A DNA stretch of 64,000 nt from Mycoemilia scoparia (GCA_027575805.1 JANBPU010000064.1:1-64000); one strand, 5' to 3'; shown: positions 21,718-34,297, numbered from the stretch's first letter. Made by a program: numbers and translations. Notes: generated by a model not told the origin, from the sequence alone.

Positions 21718-24700
21718 ATGTTCTTTGAAGAAGATCCCGAATGCCCCAATGCTCCTGTTGTAACACACAGCATCGTAGCAAATTCCCGGCGGAGACCTGC
21801 CCATGAAATCGATACGCATTCCCAGGTAATATAAACTGTCATCCACACACATATTTGTATATTCTCATCATGAATCAATTAATACTGCACACGCCCACCA
21901 CCACAGCTATTACTATTACTATTACTATTGTTCATGGAGACGATTCTGTTGATTATTATATGCATAATGAAGCCAATCAACCTAACGACTCGTTTACTTT
22001 TAGGCCAATTTGTTTCGTGTCATTGGAAACACGGTATCAAACACCAACCAGCTAGAACCAAGTCCCAACGAGCCCAGTATAGTCGCTTATGCAGCAGGGT
22101 GTGTTCTGGTCATATTCGATGTTGTCCTTAATCAGTCCAAATGCCATTTGGTTGCAGACTACACGAGGTTAAAACCACGGAAAGGCAATTCGAAGAGCGC
22201 CGAGGTCACCATACCAGGAAATGCAATCAATAGAGATGCCTCCTCAGATGTCGACTGGTACAGCAGTGCTGATGAGGGCATTCGGAAATCAAAGTGGTTT
22301 TATGGAAATATATTTGGAAAGCGCGGTTCCCGTAACGAATCGACGGCATCTTTGACCAAATCGATGTCTGGATTGGGATTTAAGGGCCACAGCGAAGCTA
22401 TGGCCAAGAGGTATAGCTTTGGCGGAAACATCCAAAGCAATGGCAATAACATTGCTACTGATGATGAGTTTAGCCGTAATTCTGCCAGTACATGCTGGAG
22501 GGTGTCTACAAAGCCCATATCATGCATCGGTTTTAGCTCCGATGGAGATTACGTCGCGGTGGGTGAGAGTGGCCACAAGCCCCGTATCATTATCTGGGAT
22601 TGGCGTGATGGAAAAATAGTCCAGGAAATGGTCGGCCATAAGGCTGGTGTTGCCTGCCTGAGGTTTACCCCAAACAAAAGGTTCCTCATAAGCCTGGGAT
22701 ACCAGCAAGATGGGTACATCTATGTATGGAATTGGAAAACCGGCGCTAAGGTGAGCTCAAACAAGGTTAGTGCTAGAGTCGAGGCCTTGTGGGTATCGCC
22801 AGACAGCTCTTATTTTGTGACTGTCGGAAACCGCCATGTCAGGTTTTGGTATTTGTCGCTTGGGAGGCGCCCTATTGTTCCCCGCGGAGAAACACAGGTG
22901 CTCGAAGGAAGGACTGCATTGCTAGATGAGCTTCGGAATCGAGATTTTATAGACGTGAACATCTGTGTTTGTAGAAGTGCTGCCAATATCTCGATTCGCA
23001 GCTCTTCATCTTTGGCAAAACAACCGCCTGCCCTAAGGGCCCGTCCGGATAGAGACCATGTCGTCTACACAATTACTCGTGATGGTATGCTTTGTCTATT
23101 CATGAATGGATCGCGGTCAATAAGCAAATGGATTAACGTACACTTGCAGCGGTGTTCGAGCATTATGGTTACAAGTACTCTGGTTATCTGTGTGGGCGAG
23201 AAGAATATTATGAGATTCTTTGAGCCCGAGACACTGCAATATCTTGGATCAGAGCGCTTTGAAATTCCAAACCATGCTCCAATAATTGCTGCTGCGGTAG
23301 TTCAAAACTATTCGCCGTACTCTTCTGATGATGATGGCGACGATGAAGGCAGCTCAACCAAAAATTCGCTAATGGCATCAGACATTGACACCCAATGGTG
23401 CCATGCAGACCTTGAATTTGAAATGGATGATGTGTCTCTTAATGATTCTAAGCCTTTGCCATTCAACTTAATAACTGTTGATCAGTCGCATACCGTGTCC
23501 CACTGGAATATTCGTCCCACCGAATATAGGAATCCAATTTGGTCATATACGCTGTCATGCAAAACCGCTTTTCCTGGTCACGCCAGCTGTATTTGGGGAG
23601 TCGAGGTAAGCTGCCACAAATACACCTATAGATACCGCAACACATCTCCTTTACATTCTCATTTAAAGGTACTAATGCCCTATATTCTATTCTAAAGCCC
23701 TTTTCTAGATTGTCATCATCAGGCTCTATTGAACAGGGGTTCCTAACAATCACTGAAGATGGCTCCATTTTTTTGTGGTCAAAATCGTTCGATGGTGATT
23801 ATAATCAATATGCACGGCTTTCCAATCCCCTATCTTCAAAGGGGAGAGAAGGCGGCTATAATACTCGTGGTATCCGGTCAATAAAGCAATCTTCAGACAG
23901 AAAGCTGCTAGTTGTAGGGGGAAGACATGGTCAGGTTGCAATATGTAACATATCATACATGTCTGGTAAAGTCATCGTGCCTGGCTCAAAATGCCCCTTG
24001 CATGTAATCGCCTTGATCGAGGCTCACGAAGGAGACGTAATGTCGGTCGATATTCACTATTGTTCAAATACATGTGTCTATTGGATTGCCAGTTCTGGTC
24101 GTGATAGGAGGATTCATATATACAAATTATTTGAATCGAGGCAGAAAGAAAATGACAATGGCCCAGTTTCTCCCAAGTCAGAAGCAGATGCTGTAAAGCA
24201 GGATTTCAAACTCCAGTTTGTACAGACTATCGAGGATCACTCTTCGTCTATTAACAGCGTTTTATTCGTTGCTGGTGGCACACGCTTGGTCTCTTGTGGT
24301 GCAGACAAAAGCATTATATTCCGGATATTGGACAGTGAGGTCCTTCCCCGTCGTCAAAGCTCGAATTTCAAGCAAAGGAAGGGCTCTGGACAGTCTCCAT
24401 ACACAGATGGTCTTGGCATCCCCGCTTGTGGAAGCCCAACCACTTCTGCTACCAACTCTTCCCGAAGATCAGCCAGTGGAACCGCATCATCCAACAATAT
24501 TGCTTCAGCAGCTTCATCAGGTCCGTTTTCCTTGTTGCAAAATTATTGTGGTCGCTCCAGTATTCATGGAATGGTATACGAACCCACGGCATTTTCCAAT
24601 ATTCTGTTTGCGGTCACTCAGGACCGTCATGTACTCCTATTTGATGTGGCTTCTGGAAAACTTATTGGAGACGTGAAAGTTGATCCCTCTGAGCGCCTTG

Positions 24701-27315
24701 GGCCCAGGGCTACCTCGCTGCTTACATTAAGCTCCAACTCTTTGGATAGCAATTCACGCCGCCAAAGCATGGGCGGTGATATATCAAGGATACTTGACTT
24801 AAAAAACTCTGGCAAACTAGATTCTGACCGACGCAATTCAACAGCATTCGAGCCCCTGATGACACCATCGTCGCCGTATAGCCACGTAGTCACTGCTGCT
24901 GAACTTTTGACTGGTGTTCAGTCGTCCCGACCACAGCCAACTCCAGCTTCGCAGACTGAAGATACACTTGTCTCATCAACAGACTTTGTACCTACACCAA
25001 GAAGATCCATGGTATTCGGATGTAATCTGGCTTCGCTCCCTTCTTCTCCTTTTGCTACTGACATGTCAAAAGTTGGTGAATCTACGACACACAAATCTTC
25101 ACCAAAGAATAATAAGACCAATGAGCCCCGAGGTCTTTATTTAGAACAAAAAACACTTCCCAGTTACAGTGTCAGTGGCATTTCCCTGCATCCTCGTGCG
25201 AAACTGATTGCACTTTCATGTAGTGACAAATGTGTTAGGGTCCTGAATATTGTTACTGGTGAAATGGTTGCAGCTATTCGTGGACATTCAGAGCTGTTAA
25301 CTGGAATAAGTTTTATCGACCTGGGAGACCGAGATGATTATTTAAACAACAAAGTCTGGCTCATAACAACCAGTGGAGATCAGTGTGCAATGCTGTGGAA
25401 AATACACTACAAAAGATCTCAGAATAGTAGACAGTCATTGACACCATCTTCTTCAAAGTTCATGGTCTCAAACATAGTCGAATCTCCTTTGGCCGCAGAG
25501 GCTCTCATTGAATATAGTGAAGAATCTGATGTAGACGAGGCTGTTCAAAATGTCAATATTATAGAGTGTGTCAATGTCTCCACACCAGAAAAAACAAGTG
25601 AGACCGTAGTTTTGAGCCCTTCAGCATTCCAAGTTCAGATGATCAAGTCATTGAATTCAAAATCCCCCAACTCTGGATTTGGTAAAAACTTGAAGCCAAA
25701 TAGCATCAAAAACAGTCTCAAAAAGGTTACCCAAAAGTCATCACTGCCTGCACTCAGAGGATCGTCTAGCAAAGCAGATATAAAGCCGGAAAGGATATCA
25801 AGCCATTCAGGGGCCATTCATGGACGGAGAGCAAGTGTTTCCGGAGATACCATCTCAACATCTGCTAAAAAGAGAGATAATATAAAGTCCAATGACACAC
25901 AAGATTCTCGCGAAAAACAAAGGTCTCGGGTTTTGCCACCAATACCTCCAAACATACCTCCAGCCCCAAAAACTAAGGCCATAGATGGGAATGTATCATC
26001 GGCATCTTTCCGACGCCTTAGCACTGGCAAGGGTTCGTTTGATAAAGAAAATTCAAGATTGAAGATCAATACCAAAGTACGTAACGGGGGATTTTCTAGT
26101 GATAGTAATACGGAATCAAAACTACCAATGTCAGCAGGAAGAGCAGAAGTACGGTCGCACAGGAAGGCCAAAACTAATGGGGAAGAATCAGCTCACCAGC
26201 CAAAATCTGCTACTAATTCAAAGTTCCTTAAGCGTGTACCTGGATCCCTTTTATCTAGTAGTGGAAGTGGTAGAGCTGTTAGACCAAGTTCTTCTAGATC
26301 TAGTCTAGAAAGCTATACAGAAAGGGCCCAGCAAAAGTCCATAATGGTCTCAAAGAGACCCACCACATCTTCATCTTCGGTATTGCCTATTCCAAAGAAC
26401 TCTACACAAGCCAGTGATATATATCCAAAATCTAACTCATCAATGTCACACAGCAGCCAGTATTCTCAAAAGAATGAGCAGCCTTCAAGCATGACCTCAA
26501 GCGCTGGCAGCTCTTCTTACTTTTCAACCAGAGGCCAACAAACCCCCTCCCCACACTCATCAGCCTTTGAAGAGCTACAAGAGGAAGAAGATACCACAAA
26601 AGAACTTCTTAGTTATCCAAGACAAAATAACACATCAAAAGTACCCCACCCACCGCCTCTATCATCATCATCATCAACTCACACCGAATCACCATCCAAA
26701 CTATCAAACTATTCATATTCAAATGGCAAAATCGGTGCACGATCCCTTCCAACAACACCACTCCGTAATTCAATAACATTTACCAATTCATCTCCAACCA
26801 AAACAAATGTATCACCATCAACAACAACAACATCCGTATCCACAAATCTAGAGACCATATTTCAAAGCGGACTGCCACCACAGCCGCCTATGCCATTTGA
26901 GTTACAAAACCAGGATACTGATATTATCAGTTGTCTGGTTGCATCCAAAAATATCATATCGAAAGCAATAGCGCTGACCAAAGTCTGTGATGACACTAAA
27001 GAAAATAATGGTACCAAAAATGTCAGCAGCACAGCTCTGATGGGCTTGCTTCAGCAGATATACAGCAACCTTGGCGAACTGTTTGAAAATACAGACAGAA
27101 CTACCACTACTACCATTGCTGTTGATGGAAAACCAAAGCCAGAGGCAGCGCTAGATACCAAACAACAATTACAAGAAAAATCCATCTTGGAAAAACGGAA
27201 TACCAATAGCAATAGTAATGACGGTCAAGCGCAACATTTATTGGAACATTATTCTGATATTTTGTTGGATATGGTGGCGGAAAGACTTTTAAACAAATCT
27301 AGAACAGCGAAATGA
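21718..27315 (+). CDS. WDR62/MAPKBP1-like double WD40-propeller protein, three exons
   Basis: Model join(21718..21825, 22004..23605, 23698..27315), 1775 aa. Exon 1 encodes a 36-residue N-terminus. Exon 2 opens with FRVIGNTVSNTNQL and NEPSIVAYAAGCVLVIFD, matching the start of animal MAPKBP1/WDR62, which reads VAY-AGCVVV-D. WD repeats follow (about residue 207 onward, with RIIIWDW and YIYVWNW), then a second propeller (about 740-1120, with LVSCGADKSIIFRIL and IALSCSDKCVRVL). Residues about 1180-1650 are Ser/Pro/Lys-rich and likely disordered; the last 120 residues look helical. Animal relatives act as JNK scaffolds, and WDR62 also works at spindle poles; the role in fungi is not established. 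Intron 1 has a GTAATA donor and TTTTAG acceptor. For intron 2, the nearer TTCTAG would break the frame, so TCTAAAG at 23697 is used, 15-20 nt after a TACTAAT branch-like site. Joins keep frame. Confidence 0.85.
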
Positions 27316-28287
27316 AATATATATATTTATTAGTTTATTATTATCCAAACATCTCTGGTCTTTCTTTAATATTTCTTTAACCAATTTGTACTCTCTAATT
27401 TTTTTTCCTTTTTTTTCAACTAGTTGTAATTTCATTTAATGACCCTTTTTAACAATTACGCATTAATCAGCAAAATAAACAAACCATGAATCACCTTTAA
27501 AACGGACAGCAAATTACTTTACTTTTGTCCTTTATAGTCAGTAATTCTTCAAGGGATTTCTCATGTTAATCAAAACTCTTATTTATCTCTAAAAGACCAT
27601 TTTAATTCTTTTGAATTTCAATTTACAGTCATACAAACGATAAAGTACTGGCTTCCGTCCGATCACCTTCGCCAAGCCCGTTATAGTCAGAAGATAATAC
27701 TACTGTAAGAGGGTGGGGGACCAATTGGGAACACCTGGCGTTGTGACTTCCTTTTTCCTTTTCAAAATCAAGGCTTCTATGGTTATTAGCAATAGAGTTT
27801 TCATTGCTTTTTATTTTACTTAAAGATCTAAAAGAACTTGGCAAATATCAGCATTGCATAAACAACTAGTTTCTTTTTTATCAAACTCAACAGTTATGTC
27901 TGAACCATTCCAAGTTTACCAAACACTCGACTTTAATACTAATTCATTTTAAAACAAAGGTATTTTTAATACAAACTCGTGTATTGCTTTATTATGAAGC
28001 TCTTTAGCTCAATATCCAATTTTTAGAAGAGCATCTATGTTTTGTGGCAAAAGAGCAAATAAATCCAAACCCATAAGCAAAAGGCCAAATAAATCCAAAC
28101 ATATTCGACAATCAATAATAAAAGGTGGGCCTTCTATCTGTGTACTCAAAAAGCCCATCATATTTATTATTGCCACATATATAATATACTCCAATTTTTG
28201 TTTTTCTGAAGGACAGTTGTTGATTGTAAAAGGAAAAGACTGAAAGAACTGTACAGCAGGAGGGACCATATAATAAATTACAATAGG
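27316..28287. other. Intergenic region between WDR62-like gene and U2A'
   Basis: AT-rich, with poly-T tracts near 27399-27418 and a two-copy 30-bp imperfect tandem repeat at 28048-28107. No gene recognised. Confidence 0.5.
28048..28107. repeat. Imperfect tandem duplication, two 30-bp units
   Basis: Two adjacent units share CAAATAAATCCAAAC with matching AAAAG leaders; they differ at several positions. It lies about 180 nt upstream of the U2A' start codon. Confidence 0.8.
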
Positions 28288-29163
28288 ATGAAACTAACCG
28301 CAGAGCTTATAAACAAATCGCCATCTCATCTCAATGCCATAAATGAATACGAACTAGATCTTAGGGGAAACGGTATACCAAAGATCGAGAACTTGGCAGT
28401 TGCAAAGAACCAACATGATGCGATAGATTTATGTGATAATAATATACGCTACTTTGGCAACTTTCCATCTATGCCCCGCTTGCAGCGACTGTACCTAGCA
28501 AACAACAGGATAGCACAATTTGACGACGAATCTTATAAATGGATACCCGGTCTGAAAACATTGATTCTAAATAATAACGATATCAAGGAATTGGTTACCT
28601 TGGAGCCATTAAGAAAGTTTGAAAGATTAGAGCAGCTTTCCTTGGTTGGAAATTTGGTAATGAAAAGGCAGCATGCAAGGTTATGGATTGTTTGGAGAAT
28701 TCCACAGCTAAGGAACCTTGATTATCAGCGTGTCAGGCAAAAGGTAAATATACATATACATATATTGTAGATTTGTGATTTTGCTGTGCTAGCTTTATTG
28801 GAAACACCTTACTGGACATCACGAATTTTTTGAATTTTAAAGGAACGCGAAGAGGCCAAATCACTATTTGAAACTAAGAATAACGAATTGACATCGTTGG
28901 CCAAATCAATTCTACAAGTAGAAGAGACCAATACCTTTGAGCCAGGGCAAGGTGTTGCTGCCTTGTCGGCTAAAGATGGAGTTGATGACATTGACGAAGA
29001 AGCTAGAAAGGCACAAGCAGAAATCGAAAAGGAGCAAGCCGATTTACGTGAGCAAATAAAGCAGTCGATTGATATGGATGAAATTAATAACCTTGAAAAT
29101 GTGATGCGCCAAGGATATGTTCCAGGAGAACTGGCTAACCGGGCCAGACAGGATCAGACCTAA
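28288..29163 (+). CDS. LEA1: U2 small nuclear ribonucleoprotein A' (Lea1), two exons
   Basis: Model join(28288..28743, 28843..29163), 258 aa; human U2A' is 255 aa and yeast Lea1 238 aa. The N-terminal half carries the leucine-rich repeats of the family: ELDLRGNGIPKIENL, AIDLCDNNIRYFGNFP, LQRLYLANNRI and LKTLILNNNDI, then the capping segment LSLVGNLV...RLWIVWRIPQLRNLDYQRV typical of U2A'. With U2B'' it binds stem-loop IV of U2 snRNA in the spliceosome. The C-terminal part is charged and helical (EREEAKSLFETK..., EIEKEQADLREQIKQ). The 99-nt intron has a GTAAAT donor and a TTTTAAAG acceptor; the join keeps frame. The gene converges on CCT3, with 317 nt between stop codons. Confidence 0.95.
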
Positions 29164-29480
29164 TTGTCTTAAAAAGTAGCTTTGAATATTACCAAAAAAT
29201 GTTTCCCCATTCACACATGTCTCCTTTCAATAAGAGCTTCAAATATAACAGCATCTCATTAGTCTTTAATTTCTCGATCGCTGGTGTGCACAGATTAATG
29301 CATATATTTTTGGACAAATAGTTACTGGTCAAATTATAAAGAAAAATGACAAAAGCTGCAAATTAGAAGTAATTTTGGATTTAAAGCATTTTAGTATAAT
29401 GAAAATATAGTTTGTGGATGGACCACCTTTTTGGCCAGTGCCATCTTGGATGCTATTGTGGCCACACACATTAAGGACAA
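29164..29480. terminator. Convergent 3' region, U2A' and CCT3
   Basis: 317 nt between two facing stop codons. AT-rich, with no further gene; must contain both polyadenylation regions. No precise site is assigned. Confidence 0.4.
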
Positions 29481-31318
29481 CTATTGGCTAGCCCCTCCCT
29501 TCTTGGTTCCAGATACGATGTCATCAACACGCAAAAGGAGACAGGCAGATTCAATGGCAGTCTTAATTGTCTGAAGCTTGACGGCAAGAGGTTCCCATAC
29601 ACCGTATGTGGTCATATCGGCAACCTGACCAGTTTCTCCGTCAACACCCCAGGTGTGCTGGCCACTAGCGTGCTTGGCACGGAGATCAGAGAGGATTCTG
29701 ATTGCGTTTCCACCACAGTTTTGGATGAGTGTGCGAGGAATAACCTCCATAGCTTCGGCAACGCCAGAGTAAGGCCACTGCTCTACACCCTCAATCTCAG
29801 ACTTGGCTCTAGCTGCTAGCTGAGTAGATACGGCCATTTCGGATGCACCACCACCAGGGCAAAGGTATGGCTCAAAGAATACATTACGGGCAACAGCCAT
29901 AGCATCATGCAAGTTGCGCTCAATTTCGTTTATGGTATCTTTGCCGGGACCACGTAGCAATATTGTGCAAGCTTTTGGATCCTTGCATTTTGTCAAGAAA
30001 GTGAAGTATTCATCGCCAATCTTTTCGATATCGAAAAGTCCACATTTTGTGCCAACATCGCTTTCCTTAAGGTCATCAAGAGACGACACAATGGTGGCAC
30101 CAGTAGCACGGGCAATACGATTATTGTCTGTCTTACGGATGCGGCGAATAGCTGAAATATTGTTCTTTACCAAAAAGTGCTGGGCAAGGTCAGAAATGCC
30201 TTTCTCTGTTATAATAAGGTCTGGTTTTACAGCAGCAATCTTGTCGCACATGGCCTTAATCTGCTCTTCCTCAATGTGAAGGATGCGAGACCAATCTGCC
30301 TCCTTTGAAATTTCGATATTAGTCTGGCTTTCTCCCTTCTTGTACTCAAGTGGGCAGTCGAGGAGAACGACGCGGGGGTTCTCGACACGGCGACGCATCT
30401 TGGGATGGACAATATCTTTGTTGAACATCAAACCGTCCAAGACCTGACTGTCTTCAACAGTGCCTCCAGGGACCTTTTCAATACGTGCGAATCTCTTGAC
30501 ATCAATCTCTCTGTTTCCATGGGCATCTATAGATGCAACAGTGCGAACGGCAGACAAAGCAAGTTTGCACATAAGATCTTCCCAGCGAGAGACGAATTTA
30601 GTGCCAATGCAGGCCTTGATAAGACCAATCATCTCTTCATCTGAATCGGTGTCAATGACCTTTGATATGTCGCGAAGGATTTGGGCGCCATCTTCAAGAG
30701 CTTTGCGGAAACCACGTAGAATGACAATGGGATGGATATGGCGTTCAAGGAATGGGGCAGCAATAGCAAGCATCTCTCCAGCAAGAATAATGACTGAAGT
30801 AGTACCATCGCCAACTTCGTCATCCTGAGTCCTGCTGAGCTCGATCATGGATTTTGCTGCTGGGTGGGAAACTTCACACTCACGAAGAATTGCAAACCCG
30901 TCGTTTGTAAGTGTGATTCCGCCCATTGGATCCAGAAGCATCTTCATCATGGCACGAGGGCCAAGACATGTTCGTACAACATCAGCCACGGTCTATAAAA
31001 CCAATGCCAGAAATAGCACCAATTATCAATACAAACAAATCCATGGAGGCTCTATCATCAATGAGAAAAGTTGGCATTGATCCTTTAATATGCTAATTTT
31101 TCATTTTCCTCACCTTTGCAGCAGTGATGTTTGACATTTGAGCCCGGTGGCCGGTTTCTCTTTGCTTGTTGGTATCTATAGTTCATTGCAAGGCATAGAA
31201 TTAGTACCCCCTGTGCTGGTAATTTTCATTCATTTTGATGCGCAACGATGTGCTGCTAGTAGCCAATCCAAGAATGACATGTTAATCCCTTACTTAGGAC
31301 AATTACTGGGGCCTGCAT
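29481..31318 (-). CDS. CCT3: T-complex protein 1 subunit gamma (CCT3/TRiC), three exons
   Basis: Model complement(join(29481..30992, 31114..31175, 31294..31318)), 532 aa, the usual length for this subunit (yeast 534). Exon 1 is only 25 nt (MQAPVIVL plus one base of Asn); exon 2 is 62 nt (NTNKQRETGHRAQ then MSNITAAK); exon 3 continues TVADVVRTCLGPRAMMKM. These reproduce the family's conserved N-terminus. The group II chaperonin ATPase motif GDGTTS is at about residue 90, after the LDPMGGI...NDG motif. The protein is one of eight subunits of the cytosolic TRiC/CCT ring that folds actin, tubulin and WD40 proteins. Introns of 118 and 121 nt have GTAAGG and GTGAGG donors. The gene is divergent from GH72, with 679 nt between start codons, and converges with U2A'. 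Confidence 0.96.
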
Positions 31319-31997
31319 CTTTGTTCAAGGGGTGCAAATAGTTCGGATAGAGATTGGATAAAGAAGGCTTTGCGATGCACGGATATATACTTGGGTATAA
31401 TAAAAAGAAAGAGCGAGAGTCACAAAGTAGAAAGTCACCTTGCCCTCCTTTCCTAGTATCAATAGTAATCCCAGGATTACAATTTTAGTGTTTATGTATT
31501 TTTTTGAAGTTGGCAGTGTAATTCTGATGAAGGCCAGCGATTTACGTGGAAACTTTTGGATCTAATTAATTAGGCTCCATGGCTGATCAAAGCAAATATC
31601 GGTGGCCGTTTTGGCTTAGGTTATAGTATTGGTGTGGAAGTAGTAAACAGTGGAAGTGTGCACAAAGTACGACTGGTCGGCTCGGCTTTTGCATTTGAAC
31701 CACTCACCATTTGCAAATGGGCACTGAGTCCACACAGTAACCCCAAACATTCAGGCGTTTGGACAACCTTCCTTGTGAGGGACCAACGAACACATGGTAG
31801 TTATTGCTTATTAGGAGCCACTCTTATGCAGCCGCCTTTAAGCACTTTGTTTTCCTTTGCTGAATTTCGCTAGCTGCTGTACCCACCCTAGTATATAAAA
31901 GCGCCCAACATCCCACTGCGCGGCCCTTGCTTTCCTACCTTCCTGCCTTCCTTTTAACGATTTCCCCCCCTTTTTCCAAACACACAAGCTCACAAAG
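31319..31997. promoter_or_regulatory. Divergent promoter region, CCT3 and GH72
   Basis: 679 nt separates the start codons. On the GH72 side a TATA box and a pyrimidine-rich leader are clear. No TATA element is obvious on the CCT3 side. A purine-rich AAAAAGAAAGAGCGAGAG block lies at about 31403-31420. Confidence 0.5.
31892..31900 (+). promoter_or_regulatory. TATA box of the GH72 gene
   Basis: TATATAAAA lies 98 nt upstream of the GH72 start codon. It is followed by a CT-rich leader (about 31928-31979), the pattern of strongly expressed fungal genes. Confidence 0.65.
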
Positions 31998-33578
31998 ATG
32001 AAGCTCCTCACAACCGCCGCTTTATGTTTCGTGGCCATGAACGGCCTTACCAATGCCCTCGACCCACTTACCACCAAGGGAGCAAAAATCTTCAACTCGA
32101 AGACTGGAGACCAGTTCTACTTCAAGGGAGTCGCCTACCAGCCAAGAACTGGCGTTGACCCCAAAAAGATGGACCCTCTAGCCGACACTGAGGGCTGCAA
32201 ACGCGACATCAAGGTATTCAAGGACCTTGGCCTCAATGCCATTCGTGTCTATGATGTTATCGCCGATAACAACCATGACGAATGTATGAAGGCCCTTGAT
32301 GATGCTGGCATTTATCTTGTCCTGGACCTTCCTAACGCCTCCGCTGCCATCAACCGTGCTGACCCGTCCTGGGATACTGACCTCTTCAGCCACTACAAGA
32401 AGAAGGTCGATACTTTCATTAACTACGACAACATCGCCGCCTTTATCATCGGTAACGAAGTCACCAATGACCTCAACAACACCATGGCCTCTGCATATGT
32501 CAAGGCCGCCACCCGTGATATCAAGAACTACATCAAGTCCAAGAAAAAGCAGGTCCCTGTCGGCTATGCTGATAACGATGACCCCACCCTTGCCAAAAAC
32601 CTTGTCCCCTACTTCAACTGTGGTGACGACCCCAGCGCTCGCGTCGATTTCTATGCTATCAACACTTACCGCTGGTGCGGTGACAAGACTACCTTCGAGA
32701 CATCTGGCTACTCCACCCTTACCGATGAATTCAAGGACTTCTCTGTCCCAGTTTTCCTTTCTGAGTACGGCTGTAACAAGGTCCGCCCCCGCACTTTCCC
32801 TGAAATCAAGTCCATCTACGGCTCTGACATGCAGGACGTTTTCTCTGGCGGCTTCATGTACGAATACACCGAAGAAGACAACGAGTACGGTATTGTCAAG
32901 GTTTCTAATGGCGACAAGGAGGTTGAAAAGACTGAGGACTATGACAACTTTAAAGATGCCATTAAGGATGCTAACCCCAAGGGTACCAACATGAAGAGCT
33001 ACAACCAAAAGAACGACCCCGCCAAGTGTCCAGATGTCTCTGAAAACTGGCAAGTCAGCAGCAAAGGCCTTCCTCCTACACCCAACGAGGATGTTTGCTC
33101 ATGCATGGCCAACTCACTCAAGTGCTCGCTCTCCAGCTCCAGCTCTACCTCTGGCGATAGCAAGGCCCTTGGAGATGTCCTTGGAAACATCTGTGGCCAG
33201 AGCCCCAAGTCCTGCATCCCTGTCTCAGGCAACACCACAACCGCCACCTATGGAGAATACTCCGCATGCTCTTCTCAGCAACGCTCCAGCTTCATCCTTA
33301 ATGCCAACTTCCTCAACCAGAAAGGCAAGGATGGCGCCTGCAAAATTGACGGGGTTGATACCTCCACTAACGACAAGCCAAGCGCTGATGCTGATGACTG
33401 CAAGAAGAAGGCCTCAGAGGCCTCCAAGTCATCTGGCAGTGGAAGCAGCAGTAGCGGCAATAGTGACAGCAAGAGCGATGGTGGTAGCGATAAGGATGGT
33501 GCCTCTACCTCTTCATTCGCTTCTATGCTTCCTTTGACTGCCATGGTTGCCATTGCTTTCTCAGCCCTTCAGTTCTAA
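31998..33578 (+). CDS. GPI-anchored beta-1,3-glucanosyltransferase, GH72 with X8/CBM43 domain (Gas/Gel/Phr family)
   Basis: 526 aa, single exon. Signal peptide 1-20, cleaved near TNALDP. The GH72 domain (about 22-330) carries both catalytic glutamates: E154 in IIGNEVTN (acid/base) and E256 in LSEYGC (nucleophile). The enzyme cuts beta-1,3-glucan and joins the end to another chain, lengthening wall glucan at the cell surface. Cysteine-rich X8 domain at about 364-450 (DVCSCM...KCSL...ICG...CIPV...YSAC), so it belongs to the GH72+ subgroup. A Ser/Gly/Asp-rich linker (about 470-500) leads to a C-terminal hydrophobic tail (MLPLTAMVAIAFSALQF), consistent with GPI attachment just upstream. Codon use is markedly more C/G-ending than in neighbours, as expected for high expression; together with the TATA box this suggests a strongly transcribed gene. 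The exact paralogue (Gas1 to Gas5) cannot be told. Confidence 0.96.
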   Translation: MKLLTTAALCFVAMNGLTNALDPLTTKGAKIFNSKTGDQFYFKGVAYQPRTGVDPKKMDPLADTEGCKRDIKVFKDLGLNAIRVYDVIADNNHDECMKALDDAGIYLVLDLPNASAAINRADPSWDTDLFSHYKKKVDTFINYDNIAAFIIGNEVTNDLNNTMASAYVKAATRDIKNYIKSKKKQVPVGYADNDDPTLAKNLVPYFNCGDDPSARVDFYAINTYRWCGDKTTFETSGYSTLTDEFKDFSVPVFLSEYGCNKVRPRTFPEIKSIYGSDMQDVFSGGFMYEYTEEDNEYGIVKVSNGDKEVEKTEDYDNFKDAIKDANPKGTNMKSYNQKNDPAKCPDVSENWQVSSKGLPPTPNEDVCSCMANSLKCSLSSSSSTSGDSKALGDVLGNICGQSPKSCIPVSGNTTTATYGEYSACSSQQRSSFILNANFLNQKGKDGACKIDGVDTSTNDKPSADADDCKKKASEASKSSGSGSSSSGNSDSKSDGGSDKDGASTSSFASMLPLTAMVAIAFSALQF

Positions 33579-34297
33579 GTAACATGATATAAATTTTTAC
33601 GACTCAACAAATAGCTTTTAGATTGCTTCCCATGTTTTCCTTATAAATATCATCAATCAAACTTTATAAAATCTAAGCTCCTCTATTTGGACATCACACC
33701 GATAGTGACATATTTCTCGCTTTATATGTTTAAAACAATGGCTTCAATCTAAATACGAATAGGCTTTGAATACATAATGAGATTCTATCTATTTTTCTTT
33801 AACCGTTTTAATTAAAATCGCGGGTCTTTAAGGTTAGTTAAGAATGAGCTTTGATTTTGAAAAAGTCCATGCATTTGTAGAAAATCCGGTTGATGTTTCA
33901 TTGCTACTCCTTTAACCCCTCTTTTTCTATTTCAAAACTAATTGATTTGAGTCATTCAAAGCCTTGTAAAGAACTCCAAGTACAAATAGGCCTCATTTTA
34001 GCAGCAAGTCAGGTATTATATATGTCGAAGGCAGCAAAGTCCTATGGATATAAGTCCTATGGATCTGGCCTCTCCGCATCTCAAGAGACATTTCATTTCA
34101 ACATCTCCCCATATAAGGATATATTATATTCTTTGTTTTCTTGAACATTTACATAACCACTCTTAAAATACATCACCATACATTTTCTATACCCCAACTT
34201 CTCTTTCAGGCCTGGTGTACATCAGGATAACAACAGGAATAAGTCGGAATATAGTGTTTTTCTAAAGAGAAGCACACGCCAGCAGGCCCTTTCAGAA
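33579..34297. other. Intergenic or leader region upstream of the F-box-like gene
   Basis: AT-rich. The F-box-like frame stays open upstream of its ATG to about 34211, where TTCTCTTTCAG looks like a good splice acceptor, so an unrecognised 5' exon may lie here. A small direct repeat (AGTCCTATGGAT) occurs twice at about 34038-34065. Confidence 0.4.

Noticed and set aside
32178..33053. Long antisense and alternate-frame open frames within the GH72 gene
   Set aside because: They arise from the strong codon bias of the highly expressed GH72 gene; no family signature.
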